Assembly (NCBI GenBank): GCA_965224845.1
Contig: CBDDAJ010000015.1
Span: 558,001-622,000, forward strand
Source of the DNA: Wocania_A sp965224845
GTDB taxonomy: Bacteria; Bacteroidota; Bacteroidia; Flavobacteriales; Flavobacteriaceae
Direction of reading: 5' to 3'
Length of the DNA stretch: 64,000 nt
Both the position numbers and the translations under genes were made by a program. The notes beneath the pieces are model-generated. The model saw nothing but the letters and a program-made list of their open reading frames with translations. It ran no database searches and had not been told where the DNA came from. Below, in pieces: positions 9,933 through 16,863 of this stretch (the stretch's first letter is position 1; the number at the start of each line of letters is the position of its first letter).

Positions 9933-10046
9933 GTAAACTTAAACGTTTACTTTTTTATTTTTTGTAAACTTATATATTGACTTTTTTGTATATGTTGTAA
10001 ACATAAGCGTTTACATTATTTGTGTTTTGTAAACTTAATTATTTAC
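9933..10046. repeat. Four phased 18-bp palindrome-type repeats GTAAAC-N6-GTTTAC
   Basis: Copies start at 9933, 9964, 9997 and 10029, a spacing of 31, 33 and 32 bases or about three helical turns. Copies 1 and 3 are near-perfect (GTAAACTTAAACGTTTAC and GTAAACATAAGCGTTTAC). Copy 4 ends ATTTAC and copy 2 ends ATTGAC. Spacers are T-rich and 13-15 bases long. This looks like an iterated protein-binding array (operator or iteron). Together with the remnant below it fills the otherwise gene-less stretch 9911-10170. Confidence 0.7.
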
Positions 10047-10146
10047 AAAAAATGAGAATCATCCATTTGTAAGGGATTACTACAATGGAATAATAAAAAA
10101 AGAAGCGAAAAAAAGAATAAATGAAATGATAAAAAACATTGGTTAA
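10039..10146 (+). pseudogene. Start-less 3' gene remnant
   Basis: An open frame from just after a TAA at 10036 to TAA at 10144-10146 encodes ENHPFVRDYYNGIIKKEAKK and then RINEMIKNIG. This has natural-looking protein composition but no start codon upstream. It overlaps the fourth palindrome, suggesting the repeats or a deletion cut off the gene's 5' part. Family not recognised. Confidence 0.35.
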
Positions 10147-10170
10147 CTTGTATTATACTTTAAGCTTTTT

Positions 10171-10371
10171 TCATCTTCCCTTCCTTAAAGCATGAATAAC
10201 TTTTCTCATTGCAAAAATAACATTCTGTATTTCTTTTCTATCAAAAGTATCTTCCTCAATAAAAAATAACATCTCAATTCCCTTGTCCAAACATTCGACT
10301 AATTCCTCTGAAGAGATACAACTTGTATCAATTAACTCAGATAAATATTCTTGCTTTTCTTTATTCAGCAT
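10171..10371 (-). CDS. Small hypothetical protein, divergent from XRE regulator
   Basis: 66-residue acidic, helix-rich protein with no membrane segment (motifs SSEELVECLDKGIEML and VIFAMRKVIHALRKG). Family not recognised. It is transcribed away from the XRE gene with a 95-base spacer that holds a perfect 16-bp palindrome, so the two are probably controlled together. It could be a partner protein in a small regulatory or toxin-antitoxin-like pair, but nothing in its sequence shows this. Confidence 0.5.
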   Translation of the reverse strand: MLNKEKQEYLSELIDTSCISSEELVECLDKGIEMLFFIEEDTFDRKEIQNVIFAMRKVIHALRKGR

Positions 10372-10416
10372 TTGATTATAAATGACTATTTCAAATGTAG
10401 TAAAAATTTTTAAATA

Positions 10417-10432
10417 ACTACTAATTAGTAGT
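10417..10432. promoter_or_regulatory. 16-bp perfect palindrome, likely operator
   Basis: ACTACTAATTAGTAGT sits between the divergent 66-aa gene and the XRE regulator, 34 bases before the regulator's ATG. Position and symmetry fit autoregulation by the XRE dimer; this is inferred, not shown. Confidence 0.5.
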
Positions 10433-10466
10433 AACTTATTAATAGTGAACTTGATTTCTTTACCCT

Positions 10467-10691
10467 ATGGATAAACCAGTAGAGATAAAGAAACTAGCTA
10501 AACGAATAAAGGCATTGAGAATTAAAAAAGGCTATAGTAGCTATGAAAACTTTGCATTTGACAACGGAGTTCATAGAGCCCAATATGGCAGATATGAAAC
10601 TGGGACTGATTTACAATATACGAGTCTAGTCAAAATAGCCAGAGCTTTCGATATGACCCTTGAGGAATTTTTTAGTGAGGGCTTTGATTAA
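10467..10691 (+). CDS. XRE-family helix-turn-helix regulator
   Basis: 74-residue DNA-binding protein made of a single lambda-repressor-like HTH. The domain runs from KKLAKRIKALRIKKGYSS (scaffold helix 1) through ENFAFDNGVHRAQYGRYETG (HTH with the typical YGRYE) to the LVKIARAFDMTLEEFF helix. Such short XRE proteins are common in Bacteroidota mobile regions. Candidate targets are the palindrome at 10417 and, more speculatively, the GTAAAC repeats at 9933-10046. Its stop lies 7 bases before the left box of attC-like site 4. Confidence 0.85.
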   Translation: MDKPVEIKKLAKRIKALRIKKGYSSYENFAFDNGVHRAQYGRYETGTDLQYTSLVKIARAFDMTLEEFFSEGFD

Positions 10692-10698
10692 AAACATT

Positions 10699-10760
10699 GG
10701 GAAACACCGTATAAAATTAATTGCTTAACCCTGCAACTAATTTTATACCAATCGTTGGCC
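10699..10760. repeat. attC-like site 4 (short form)
   Basis: 62-base site with left box GGGAAAC (10699-10705), arms 10709-10724 and 10733-10748, an 8-base loop, spacer CAATC and right box GTTGGCC (10754-10760). GTATAAAATTAATTGC pairs with GCAACTAATTTTATAC at 15 of 16 positions; the single mismatch is T:G on the bottom strand. Its size and shape are close to the short attC sites of mobile integrons. Confidence 0.6.
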
Positions 10761-10781
10761 GTAATTTGAGAAATTTCGTAA

Positions 10782-11855
10782 ATGGCAAGAATATATGGAA
10801 CAATAGAATCGCTAAAATCCTTAAAATCGGAATTAGATAATAATGGTATTTCCAGATTTAATTCTGTAAAAGAGATTAATGATTTCTTATCAAATTATAA
10901 CACCGAAAAACTCTCTATTCTCGATGGTGAATCTAAAAAGTTAGATAGAGAGTACTTTGAAACTTGCACTAATATCAAACAAAAAAAACAAGAAAAAGCT
11001 GAAATTATCAATTCAGAAACAGAAAAAATAGATAGTAGAATTTATGACTTACAGAGAAAAATTGATTTCATAAATACCAAAAGGAATAGCTTTATAAAAA
11101 AACTACTTTCAAGCATAAAATTATATTCATTAAAAAAACAATCAAATTACTACGTTGTTAATAAAACTAAGCTTATAAGTTCGACAGTAAACAAGATTAG
11201 CCGAAATATTGAAAATGATGAAGCTTTCATAAGAATGTACGAAACTGGAAAACAAAGCCTAATTGAAAATAGAGCAAAATCTAAAATTGTAAATTTAGAA
11301 TACACGCGAAAAGTTTTGGAGAACTCTCGAAATATAATTTCTGGAGCAATAGGTGAAAATTTAGTTGTAAAAGAAATCGAAAAACTTTCAGATGATTATG
11401 TTCTAGTTAATGACTTCAACTTGAGATTTTCTCGTCCAATTTTTTATAAGAAGCATAATCAGAAAATTTATTCAATCCAAATTGACCATCTATTAATTTC
11501 AAAAGCAGGAATTTTTATAATAGAAACTAAAAACTGGAGTAAGTCATCTGTTAATTCTCTAAGTCTAAGGTCACCAATAGAACAAATTGAAAGGTCTAAT
11601 TTTGCTTTGTATGTATTCATTTCGGAAAATATACCTTTATATGACCATCATTGGGGAGAACAAAGAGTTCCGATTCGCAATCTTATAGTGATGATTAATA
11701 ATAAACCGCTAGGTCAATTTAAATATGTAAGTATAAAACTACTGAGGGAATTAAATGATTATATAAAATACTTTGAACCTGTTTTAACAGATAAACAATT
11801 TAATAGAATAGTAACCGAATTAAAACAAATAAAAACTACACACAACAATGTATAA
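10782..11855 (+). CDS. NERD-domain (nuclease-related) protein with coiled-coil N-terminus
   Basis: Predicted endonuclease-fold protein of 357 residues. Residues about 30-185 are strongly charged and helical, probably a coiled coil. The NERD domain follows: SGAIGENLVVKEIEKL (conserved GxxGE), VLVNDFNLRF, then IDHLLISKAGIFIIETKNWS, giving the PD-(D/E)xK-like Asp and Glu-x-Lys positions. NERD proteins are proposed to process DNA and some occur in defence loci, but activity here is untested. The ATG is 21 bases after attC-like site 4. The last residues HNNV are encoded by the left box and arm of site 5, so the cassette boundary has become coding. Confidence 0.8.
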   Translation: MARIYGTIESLKSLKSELDNNGISRFNSVKEINDFLSNYNTEKLSILDGESKKLDREYFETCTNIKQKKQEKAEIINSETEKIDSRIYDLQRKIDFINTKRNSFIKKLLSSIKLYSLKKQSNYYVVNKTKLISSTVNKISRNIENDEAFIRMYETGKQSLIENRAKSKIVNLEYTRKVLENSRNIISGAIGENLVVKEIEKLSDDYVLVNDFNLRFSRPIFYKKHNQKIYSIQIDHLLISKAGIFIIETKNWSKSSVNSLSLRSPIEQIERSNFALYVFISENIPLYDHHWGEQRVPIRNLIVMINNKPLGQFKYVSIKLLRELNDYIKYFEPVLTDKQFNRIVTELKQIKTTHNNV

Positions 11856-11930
11856 CCGCAATTATGGCGGATTCGACTATGCTTCGACTGCGCTCAGCAC
11901 AGGCTAAGAATCCACTCGGAATTGCTAAAG
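11838..11930. repeat. attC-like site 5 (right end truncated)
   Basis: Left box CACAAC (11841-11846). Arms GCAATTATGGCGGATTC (11858-11874) and GAATCCACTCGGAATTGC (11908-11925) form the stem. The loop carries the CTTCGACTGCGCTCAGC motif. The right core box expected from comparison with site 6 is missing, so this is a decayed site. Confidence 0.45.
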
Positions 11931-11951
11931 ACAGTACTTAACCGAAAAACT

Positions 11952-13020
11952 ATGGATGTATTTCAAGGAAATAAAGTATTAGAAGAACGAATTTTTAAAT
12001 TTTTAAATTGGGGGGTCTACCTCAGAGATACTTCAAATGGACGTTTAACACCTTTTGTGTTTTTATTTAAAGAAAGTGAACAGGTGAATACCATAACTTT
12101 TCAGGAGGATGAAGATAATTATGAAAGAGCTAAAGAATTATTAAAGAAAAGAGACGAAATTTTTGATCAATTCTTTATTGGATACGAAGGAGAAATGATG
12201 CTTGACGAAACAAATCAACCTATAAAAACTATCATAATCAAAGGATTTGATAAACGTCAAGATACTGGGGTTTTTATGATTCAAAAATTTGAGTTGAAAG
12301 ATGATAAGCTTAAAAAAATAGGAAACCCAACAATTTTAGAACAACTTCCATTAGAATTTGAAAAAATCACTAATGATAATCAAATTTTATCGAGAAAAAG
12401 CACATCAACTAACGAGAAAAAAGAAAGAAACGAAACAGGAAAAAAAATAGTTAAAGCTAAACTAACAGGAAATAATGAAAATGAACTATCATTTGCAATT
12501 AAAGATATATTAACAAACAATATTCAAAATTTTAATGAGTATGAATTGTCTGGAGATTTTGAAATTAATATCAAAACTGAGAATAATTTAAACATAGATT
12601 TCTTAAAATATTTAATAAACGATGTTTTTTTTTACAATTATCGGCAATTCATTTGTCGTTCAGAATTTCACGGGGAAAGGAATAGTAATAAGTTTGACTG
12701 CAAGTCTAAATAACAAACAAATATATTCAGATTCAACAAAATATGCAGTTGATAAAATAGCCAACCTTTTAGCAATAAGGAATAGAGATGAAAAACGTGA
12801 TTATTCACAATCTAACATTAGTTGCCCTGAATGTAAATGGATTCCAGATGGTGGAAAAAATTGGCAATGCACTTGTCGTTTTATTTGGGATACTTTTCAA
12901 ACAAAAGGTAAATGCCCACAATGTGAAACGCAATGGAATGATACTTGGTGTCCTAAATGTAAAAAAACATCAAAACATCAGGACTGGTATCATTCAGATA
13001 AAAAAGTAAATTACATATAG
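11952..13020 (+). pseudogene. Zinc-ribbon hypothetical protein split by a T9-run frameshift
   Basis: Two overlapping frames (11952-12713 and 12622-13020) look like one gene of about 355 residues. The break falls in a run of nine T at about 12625-12633: with eight T the frame reads DVFFTIIGNSFVVQNFTGKG without interruption. The N-terminal part (from MDVFQGNKVLEERI) is unrecognised, followed by a charged linker. The C-terminus has a dense cysteine cluster, SCPECKW, WQCTCRFIW, GKCPQCETQW and WCPKCKK, ending near WYHS, as in treble/zinc-ribbon tails. It may be a true pseudogene, a phase-variable gene or a sequencing error. ATG 11952 is preferred over the upstream in-frame TTG, which lies inside the repeat. 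Confidence 0.6.
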
Positions 13021-13096
13021 TATACTCTTTAGCAAAATGGTTGACTTTTTACGGAAAAAATGGACACGGATACGAAGCTGATTTTTAAGAATAACC

Positions 13097-13249
13097 GGCT
13101 ACAACAATGCATAACTGCAATTTGCTACGCCTGTTCGCTACGATCAGGGCTGGCTAGTATGCACTTGGAATTGCTAAAACCTGTGTTAAACCAAAAATAA
13201 TCACTAATTTAACCCGTAATAGACAAACAGTTATACAAAACCGTGTGTG
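13097..13249. repeat. attC-like site 6
   Basis: Left box GGCTACAAC (13097-13105). Arm GCATAACTGC (from 13109) pairs with ACAGTTATAC (13227-13236) apart from G:T-type differences. The right end GTGTGTG (13243) departs from the GTTRRRY consensus. The loop contains CGCTACGATCAGGGCTGG, a motif shared with the intergenic element at 27851-27929. Total 153 bases. Confidence 0.5.
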
Positions 13250-13260
13250 TAATTTGAAAA

Positions 13261-13430
13261 ATGACGCAAAACGAATTCAAAAAACATATAGAAAAGGTTG
13301 GAGTAATCGACCAGGGTCATTCGTTTACGGAATTGGAAATAACCTGACAAGCAAAAAAGTAAATCATACATCTAAAGGGTTTAAAAACATGCTCATTGAA
13401 AAAGGTTTACTTCATTACAAACCAGAATAA
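13261..13430 (+). pseudogene. Frameshifted small gene remnant
   Basis: From ATG 13261 the frame reads MTQNEFKKHIEKVGVIDQGH and then SFTELEIT, ending at TGA 13345. This looks like a genuine N-terminus placed 11 bases after an attC-like end. The following bases stay open only in another frame, giving KKVNHTSKGFKNMLIEKGLL and HYKPE up to TAA 13430. The simplest reading is one or two short genes broken by a frameshift or deletion. Families not recognised. The alternative is an intact short protein from GTG 13245, which would begin within the repeat. Confidence 0.35.
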
Positions 13431-13431
13431 A

Positions 13432-13812
13432 ATGAGTTGGGATATTGTACTTTTTAATTCAAGACAGAAAATAGAATCAATTGAGGAATTGGATCAAAAC
13501 CAATTGGAACCAACTGATTTTGACAGCATTTTGGAAAACTCATTTAACCGAATTAAAAAAGATGATAAGCACAGAGAAATCATCGGAACCGATTTTACAA
13601 TTGACTTTTTTTTGCATAATAAACCTGTAAGTAACACAATGTTAAGTTTATATGGAAAAAACGGTCTTTATGCTCTAATTGAATTAGCAAAAAAACAAAA
13701 TTGGCAAATTTACGACTCTGGAACTGGAGAAATAATTGACTTGGAAAACCCAGAGAAAAACGGATTTGAAAATCACAGAAAATATGTCGAACAAATATTG
13801 AAGCAAAAATAA
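13432..13812 (+). CDS. Conserved hypothetical protein (MSWDIVLFNS type)
   Basis: 126-residue soluble protein beginning MSWDIVLFNSRQKIESIEEL. I recall this as a conserved hypothetical of Bacteroidota but know no function. Features: LEPTDFDSILENSF, GTDFTIDFFLHNKPVSNTM and SLYGKNGLYALIELAKKQNW. No signal or membrane segment. ATG 13432 is chosen because the upstream in-frame TTG (13396) lies within the preceding remnant. The ATG follows that remnant's stop by one base. The stop is 5 bases before a truncated repeat. Confidence 0.65.
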   Translation: MSWDIVLFNSRQKIESIEELDQNQLEPTDFDSILENSFNRIKKDDKHREIIGTDFTIDFFLHNKPVSNTMLSLYGKNGLYALIELAKKQNWQIYDSGTGEIIDLENPEKNGFENHRKYVEQILKQK

Positions 13813-13817
13813 AAAAC

Positions 13818-13850
13818 GGTATACAACGCTGTGTGCAATTAAAACCATTC
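13818..13850. repeat. Truncated attC-like half-site 7
   Basis: Contains GGTATACAAC and GCTGTGTGCAATT, resembling left box plus left arm of the neighbouring sites, but no right half. Probable remnant. Confidence 0.3.
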
Positions 13851-13861
13851 TTTAAAATAAA

Positions 13862-14758
13862 ATGATTTTACCAAAAAGCAGCTTTTTAAAAGCAAGAGAT
13901 TTTATATTAACAAATGCAAGAATGATTGAAAGGCGATTATTTGAATTTCATTTTGCAAACGGAGATATAAATGGTGTGTATCACGCAGTATATGCTTACC
14001 GAAATTCTGATGGTGGATTTGGTCACGGTATGGAACCAGATACAGCATCACCAGAAAGCCAACCTCTCTTTAGCATTATGGCACTTGAAACGCTCGATGA
14101 AGTAGGGTATCTCACCAAAAAAATAATTCTGAATGATTTTATGCCATATTTTGAAAGCATAACTACAGAAAAAGGAGGAATTCCCTGGATGTTCAGACCT
14201 AAAAGTACCTATCCCTGTGAAGATCATTTTAAAACCGTTAAAGCATGGAGTGCTTTAAGCACTACTGCACCTCTACTTGGAATTTTGGAAAAATATAAGA
14301 TTGATATCCCTTGGATGAAAACAGCCGAACAGTTTGTTTGGGGCGAATTTGAGAGAATAAAAGATAAGCATGTTTTTTGCTATTTATGTGTACCAAGATG
14401 GTTAACTTTTTTAAAGTATACTAAAAGTCAGGATAAAGCAAAAAAAACAATCAATAACCTAAAAAACTGGATATCAAATAACGGAATAATTTGCAAAGAT
14501 AAATCGGATGAAGGTTGGGGGCTTTACGGAAAACCGCATAGTTTAAATTATGCAACGTCTGCCGAAAGCATTCTTTATGCGTTATTCACCAAAGAAACTA
14601 TCGAATCTGACATAAAAACATTAATTAACAAGCAAAAAGAAGATGGGCGATGGGACACTTGGTATGGCATCAGTGAGGGAACAAAATTAGAGTGGGCTGG
14701 TATACAAACATTATGGGTTTTGAAAGTACTGAAAAACTATGGTAGAATAGAACAATAA
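13862..14758 (+). CDS. Alpha/alpha-toroid (prenyltransferase/terpene-cyclase-like) protein
   Basis: 298-residue soluble protein with repeated helical hairpins and QW-like loop motifs. VYAYRNSDGGFGHGMEPD lies at about 43-60, GGIPWMF near 104-110, SDEGWGLYGKPHSLNYATSA in the second half and QKEDGRWDTWYG near 260. These mark the six-hairpin toroid seen in squalene cyclase/prenyltransferase-like proteins. The catalytic DCTAE/DxDD motifs of terpene cyclases are absent, so enzymatic function is uncertain; homologues are usually annotated as hypothetical. Flanked by truncated attC-like pieces at 13818 and 14761. Confidence 0.65.
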   Translation: MILPKSSFLKARDFILTNARMIERRLFEFHFANGDINGVYHAVYAYRNSDGGFGHGMEPDTASPESQPLFSIMALETLDEVGYLTKKIILNDFMPYFESITTEKGGIPWMFRPKSTYPCEDHFKTVKAWSALSTTAPLLGILEKYKIDIPWMKTAEQFVWGEFERIKDKHVFCYLCVPRWLTFLKYTKSQDKAKKTINNLKNWISNNGIICKDKSDEGWGLYGKPHSLNYATSAESILYALFTKETIESDIKTLINKQKEDGRWDTWYGISEGTKLEWAGIQTLWVLKVLKNYGRIEQ

Positions 14759-14760
14759 AA

Positions 14761-14825
14761 AACTACACATAACAAAGTATAACCGCAATTTGCTTTCGCC
14801 TGTTCTTAACCGAAAAACAGTAACT
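14761..14825. repeat. Truncated attC-like half-site 8
   Basis: CACATAAC (14766-14773) followed by AAAGTATAACCGCAATTTGC matches the left half seen in sites 5, 6 and 10; the right half is missing. Also holds the TTTCGCCTGTTC motif found in the loop of site 6. Confidence 0.4.
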
Positions 14826-14852
14826 TAAAACCCATAACATTTGATTAAGGAC

Positions 14853-15542
14853 TTAAATACAATCTTTATGCCTTACTCCCATTATTAAAAACCATAAACA
14901 AATTGAAAACTCCGCTATATCGGCTGGTATTGTTATATTATCTAACAGTATTGATTCGTAATTAGGGAAAAGAAAATAATGAAAAAAGTTTGTTAAAACT
15001 CCTGCAAATCCCAATATTGAAAATATCCCAATTATTCTAGGAACATACTTCGATTTAATTATCATATAACCCAATGGGAAAAGATACAACCCATGAAATA
15101 TTTGATTCACTATATATCCTTTTGTGTGAATGTTTTGAAAAAATAAAGATAAAGTTTCTAATTGCTTTGGCTTAAACACCATTTTATAGTCTGGATTTAT
15201 CAATAATTCCAAAGCAGAAAATTGATATAATAAGTTTTGACAAAGCATTGCTACAGAAATTACTATACATAGTAATAAAAACAAAGAAATACGCTTACTT
15301 ACAGATCTAAAAATAAGGTATAAAACATATCCATATATAAAAAACACTGTGGACATCACTAAGTCGCTTACAAATCCGAGACGGAAGAGGAACTGGTTTT
15401 CGATTATGTTTTGAGCCGTAGTTGCAGGGTCATTAAATACATACAACTTTTGGCGAACGAAAATCTCGGCAAAAACTCCTGTAATAACAAGAATAAAAAA
15501 AAGTAAACCAGCTAACCTTCCCATTTTTTTATTTGAATACAT
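14853..15542 (-). CDS. DUF4386-family multi-pass membrane protein
   Basis: 229-residue membrane protein from MYSNKKMGRLAGLLFFILVI, with about six hydrophobic segments. The family signature is visible: GRLAGLLFFILVITGVFAE at the N-terminus, FRLGFVSDLVMSTVFFIYGY, and IFHGLYLFPLGYMIIKS near the C-terminal third. Function unknown. The frame extends upstream to an ATG at 15698, but that adds 52 residues without family character, so ATG 15542 is preferred. It is the only minus-strand gene of normal size inside the cassette region. Confidence 0.8.
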   Translation of the reverse strand: MYSNKKMGRLAGLLFFILVITGVFAEIFVRQKLYVFNDPATTAQNIIENQFLFRLGFVSDLVMSTVFFIYGYVLYLIFRSVSKRISLFLLLCIVISVAMLCQNLLYQFSALELLINPDYKMVFKPKQLETLSLFFQNIHTKGYIVNQIFHGLYLFPLGYMIIKSKYVPRIIGIFSILGFAGVLTNFFHYFLFPNYESILLDNITIPADIAEFSICLWFLIMGVRHKDCI

Positions 15543-15933
15543 GCTTTTTAATTTTAAAGTTATGCTGAAATGACGAATCAGTAAGAAATTTGTTACTATA
15601 GGTTTGTACCAAAACAAAACAGGATTGCCCCCGGATGTTTTCTCAGAATAAACTATCTTTATATCACTAATCTTAAATACTTTCATTTTTGAGAGCAACG
15701 CTTAAATTTATAGTAGCTTAATATTAGCCTTATAAACCGCAGGTTAATAATTCTTTTGTTCGGATAATTCTAATCCGAACCGGGTTTCCATATAATCATA
15801 TTATTCAGAGCATTGCCTGTTTAGAGCCATGGCATCTGCCTATTGCTGTTTTTGATAATCTCACGAATCAAAAGCTGTGATATCGTGAATAATACTGAAA
15901 ATTCACCAAAGCATATTAAGCAGATTATAAATA
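15543..15933. other. Non-coding spacer with two hairpins
   Basis: Between the divergent DUF4386 and DUF1062 genes. Contains the hairpin GTTCGGAT/ATCCGAAC (15758-15780, 7-base loop) and an inverted repeat TCACGA/TCGTGA (15861-15888). Neither is followed by a T run in a terminator position. They could be remnants of cassette-type repeats or operators. The rest shows no coding signal apart from the optional N-terminal extension of the DUF4386 frame. Confidence 0.4.
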
Positions 15934-16551
15934 ATGAGACATGAAAATATATGGGTGGTAAGCGCTAAAAATACACCTCTTTTAAAAAGAAAATGCAACC
16001 GTTGTGACAATAATAGTTTCTATTGTAGCGAGAAATTCAGGATAAACGCTCAAAAAAAGAACATAGACATATGGCTGATTTACAAATGTGCGAAATGCAA
16101 CAACACATACAATATGACCATTTTCCATCGAATCAAACCAGAATTGATAACCAAGGATACATTCAATAAATTTTCGAATAATAATTTGGAGATCGTTTGG
16201 AAATATGCGTTTTCCCAGGAAACAGCAAGGAAAAACAATGTTAAATTAGATTATGGAAGTGTTGAATATAACATAGATTATAATAATATTTCAATTGAGG
16301 ATATTCTGAATTTTGACATTGAAATTGTACCGATCAAAATTAAATACCCTTTTGACTTTAAACTTAAATTATCTTCCGTTATCAGAATGTGTTTAAATCT
16401 TTCAGCAAATCAATTAAACCAATTAATTGAAGCGAGAGCGATCTCTATTAAAACCAAATATTTACAAAAGAAACATAAGGTTAAAAATGACGATATTTTT
16501 CAAATAAACATAAAAAGGATTAAAACGTATTTGCAATATATACATCAATAA
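15934..16551 (+). CDS. DUF1062-family zinc-binding protein
   Basis: 205-residue soluble protein. The N-terminal half holds RKCNRCDNNSFYCSEKFRIN and YKCAKCNNTYN, two CxxC pairs for a zinc ribbon, with the family phrase FRINAQKKNIDIWLIYKC. The C-terminal part has LSSVIRMCLNLSANQLNQLIEARAIS, which resembles an S4-like or helical RNA-binding module. Role unknown; family members are small standalone proteins, often in mobile regions. The ATG at 15934 follows an AT-rich leader. Downstream lies attC-like site 9. Confidence 0.75.
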   Translation: MRHENIWVVSAKNTPLLKRKCNRCDNNSFYCSEKFRINAQKKNIDIWLIYKCAKCNNTYNMTIFHRIKPELITKDTFNKFSNNNLEIVWKYAFSQETARKNNVKLDYGSVEYNIDYNNISIEDILNFDIEIVPIKIKYPFDFKLKLSSVIRMCLNLSANQLNQLIEARAISIKTKYLQKKHKVKNDDIFQINIKRIKTYLQYIHQ

Positions 16552-16571
16552 CAAAAAAATTATTGGCTAAG

Positions 16572-16702
16572 CAACTACAATACAATCATGTAAAATCACA
16601 ATTATGGCAGACTTCAACTGTACTTGAGCCTAGCTGGATTCTTAAGGGGTTTTACCAAACTAAAAATAAATCGCTAACTTAAGCCATAATTGACAGTTGT
16701 GC
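16572..16702. repeat. attC-like site 9
   Basis: Arms CAATTATGGC (16599-16608) and GCCATAATTG (16683-16692) pair perfectly. The right box is GTTGTGC (16696-16702). The left box is diverged. It accounts for much of the 312-base gap before the DUF3179 gene. Confidence 0.45.
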
Positions 16703-16863
16703 GATATCATTCGCAAACATTGGAATAAACATTATAAAATAAGCGTAGATAAATTTAATTATTTCTATACCAACCGATAATAATTAAATTTTTTATGCGA
16801 ATTCCTGAATGTGCAGAAATTTTTAGTTTCTTCATTTTTAGAAAACAACAACATTTTAAACAG

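Noticed and set aside
9933..10046. Short CRISPR array
   Set aside because: Units are only 18 bp, imperfect and palindromic, the spacers are 13-15 bases of low complexity, and there are no cas genes. A protein-binding array fits better.
13245..13430. Intact short protein starting at GTG 13245
   Set aside because: The start would lie inside the attC-like right end, and its first third looks unnatural while another frame there reads like a real N-terminus. Treated as a broken gene.
15758..15780. Terminator for the DUF4386 gene
   Set aside because: The hairpin lies upstream of that gene, not downstream, and has no following T run.
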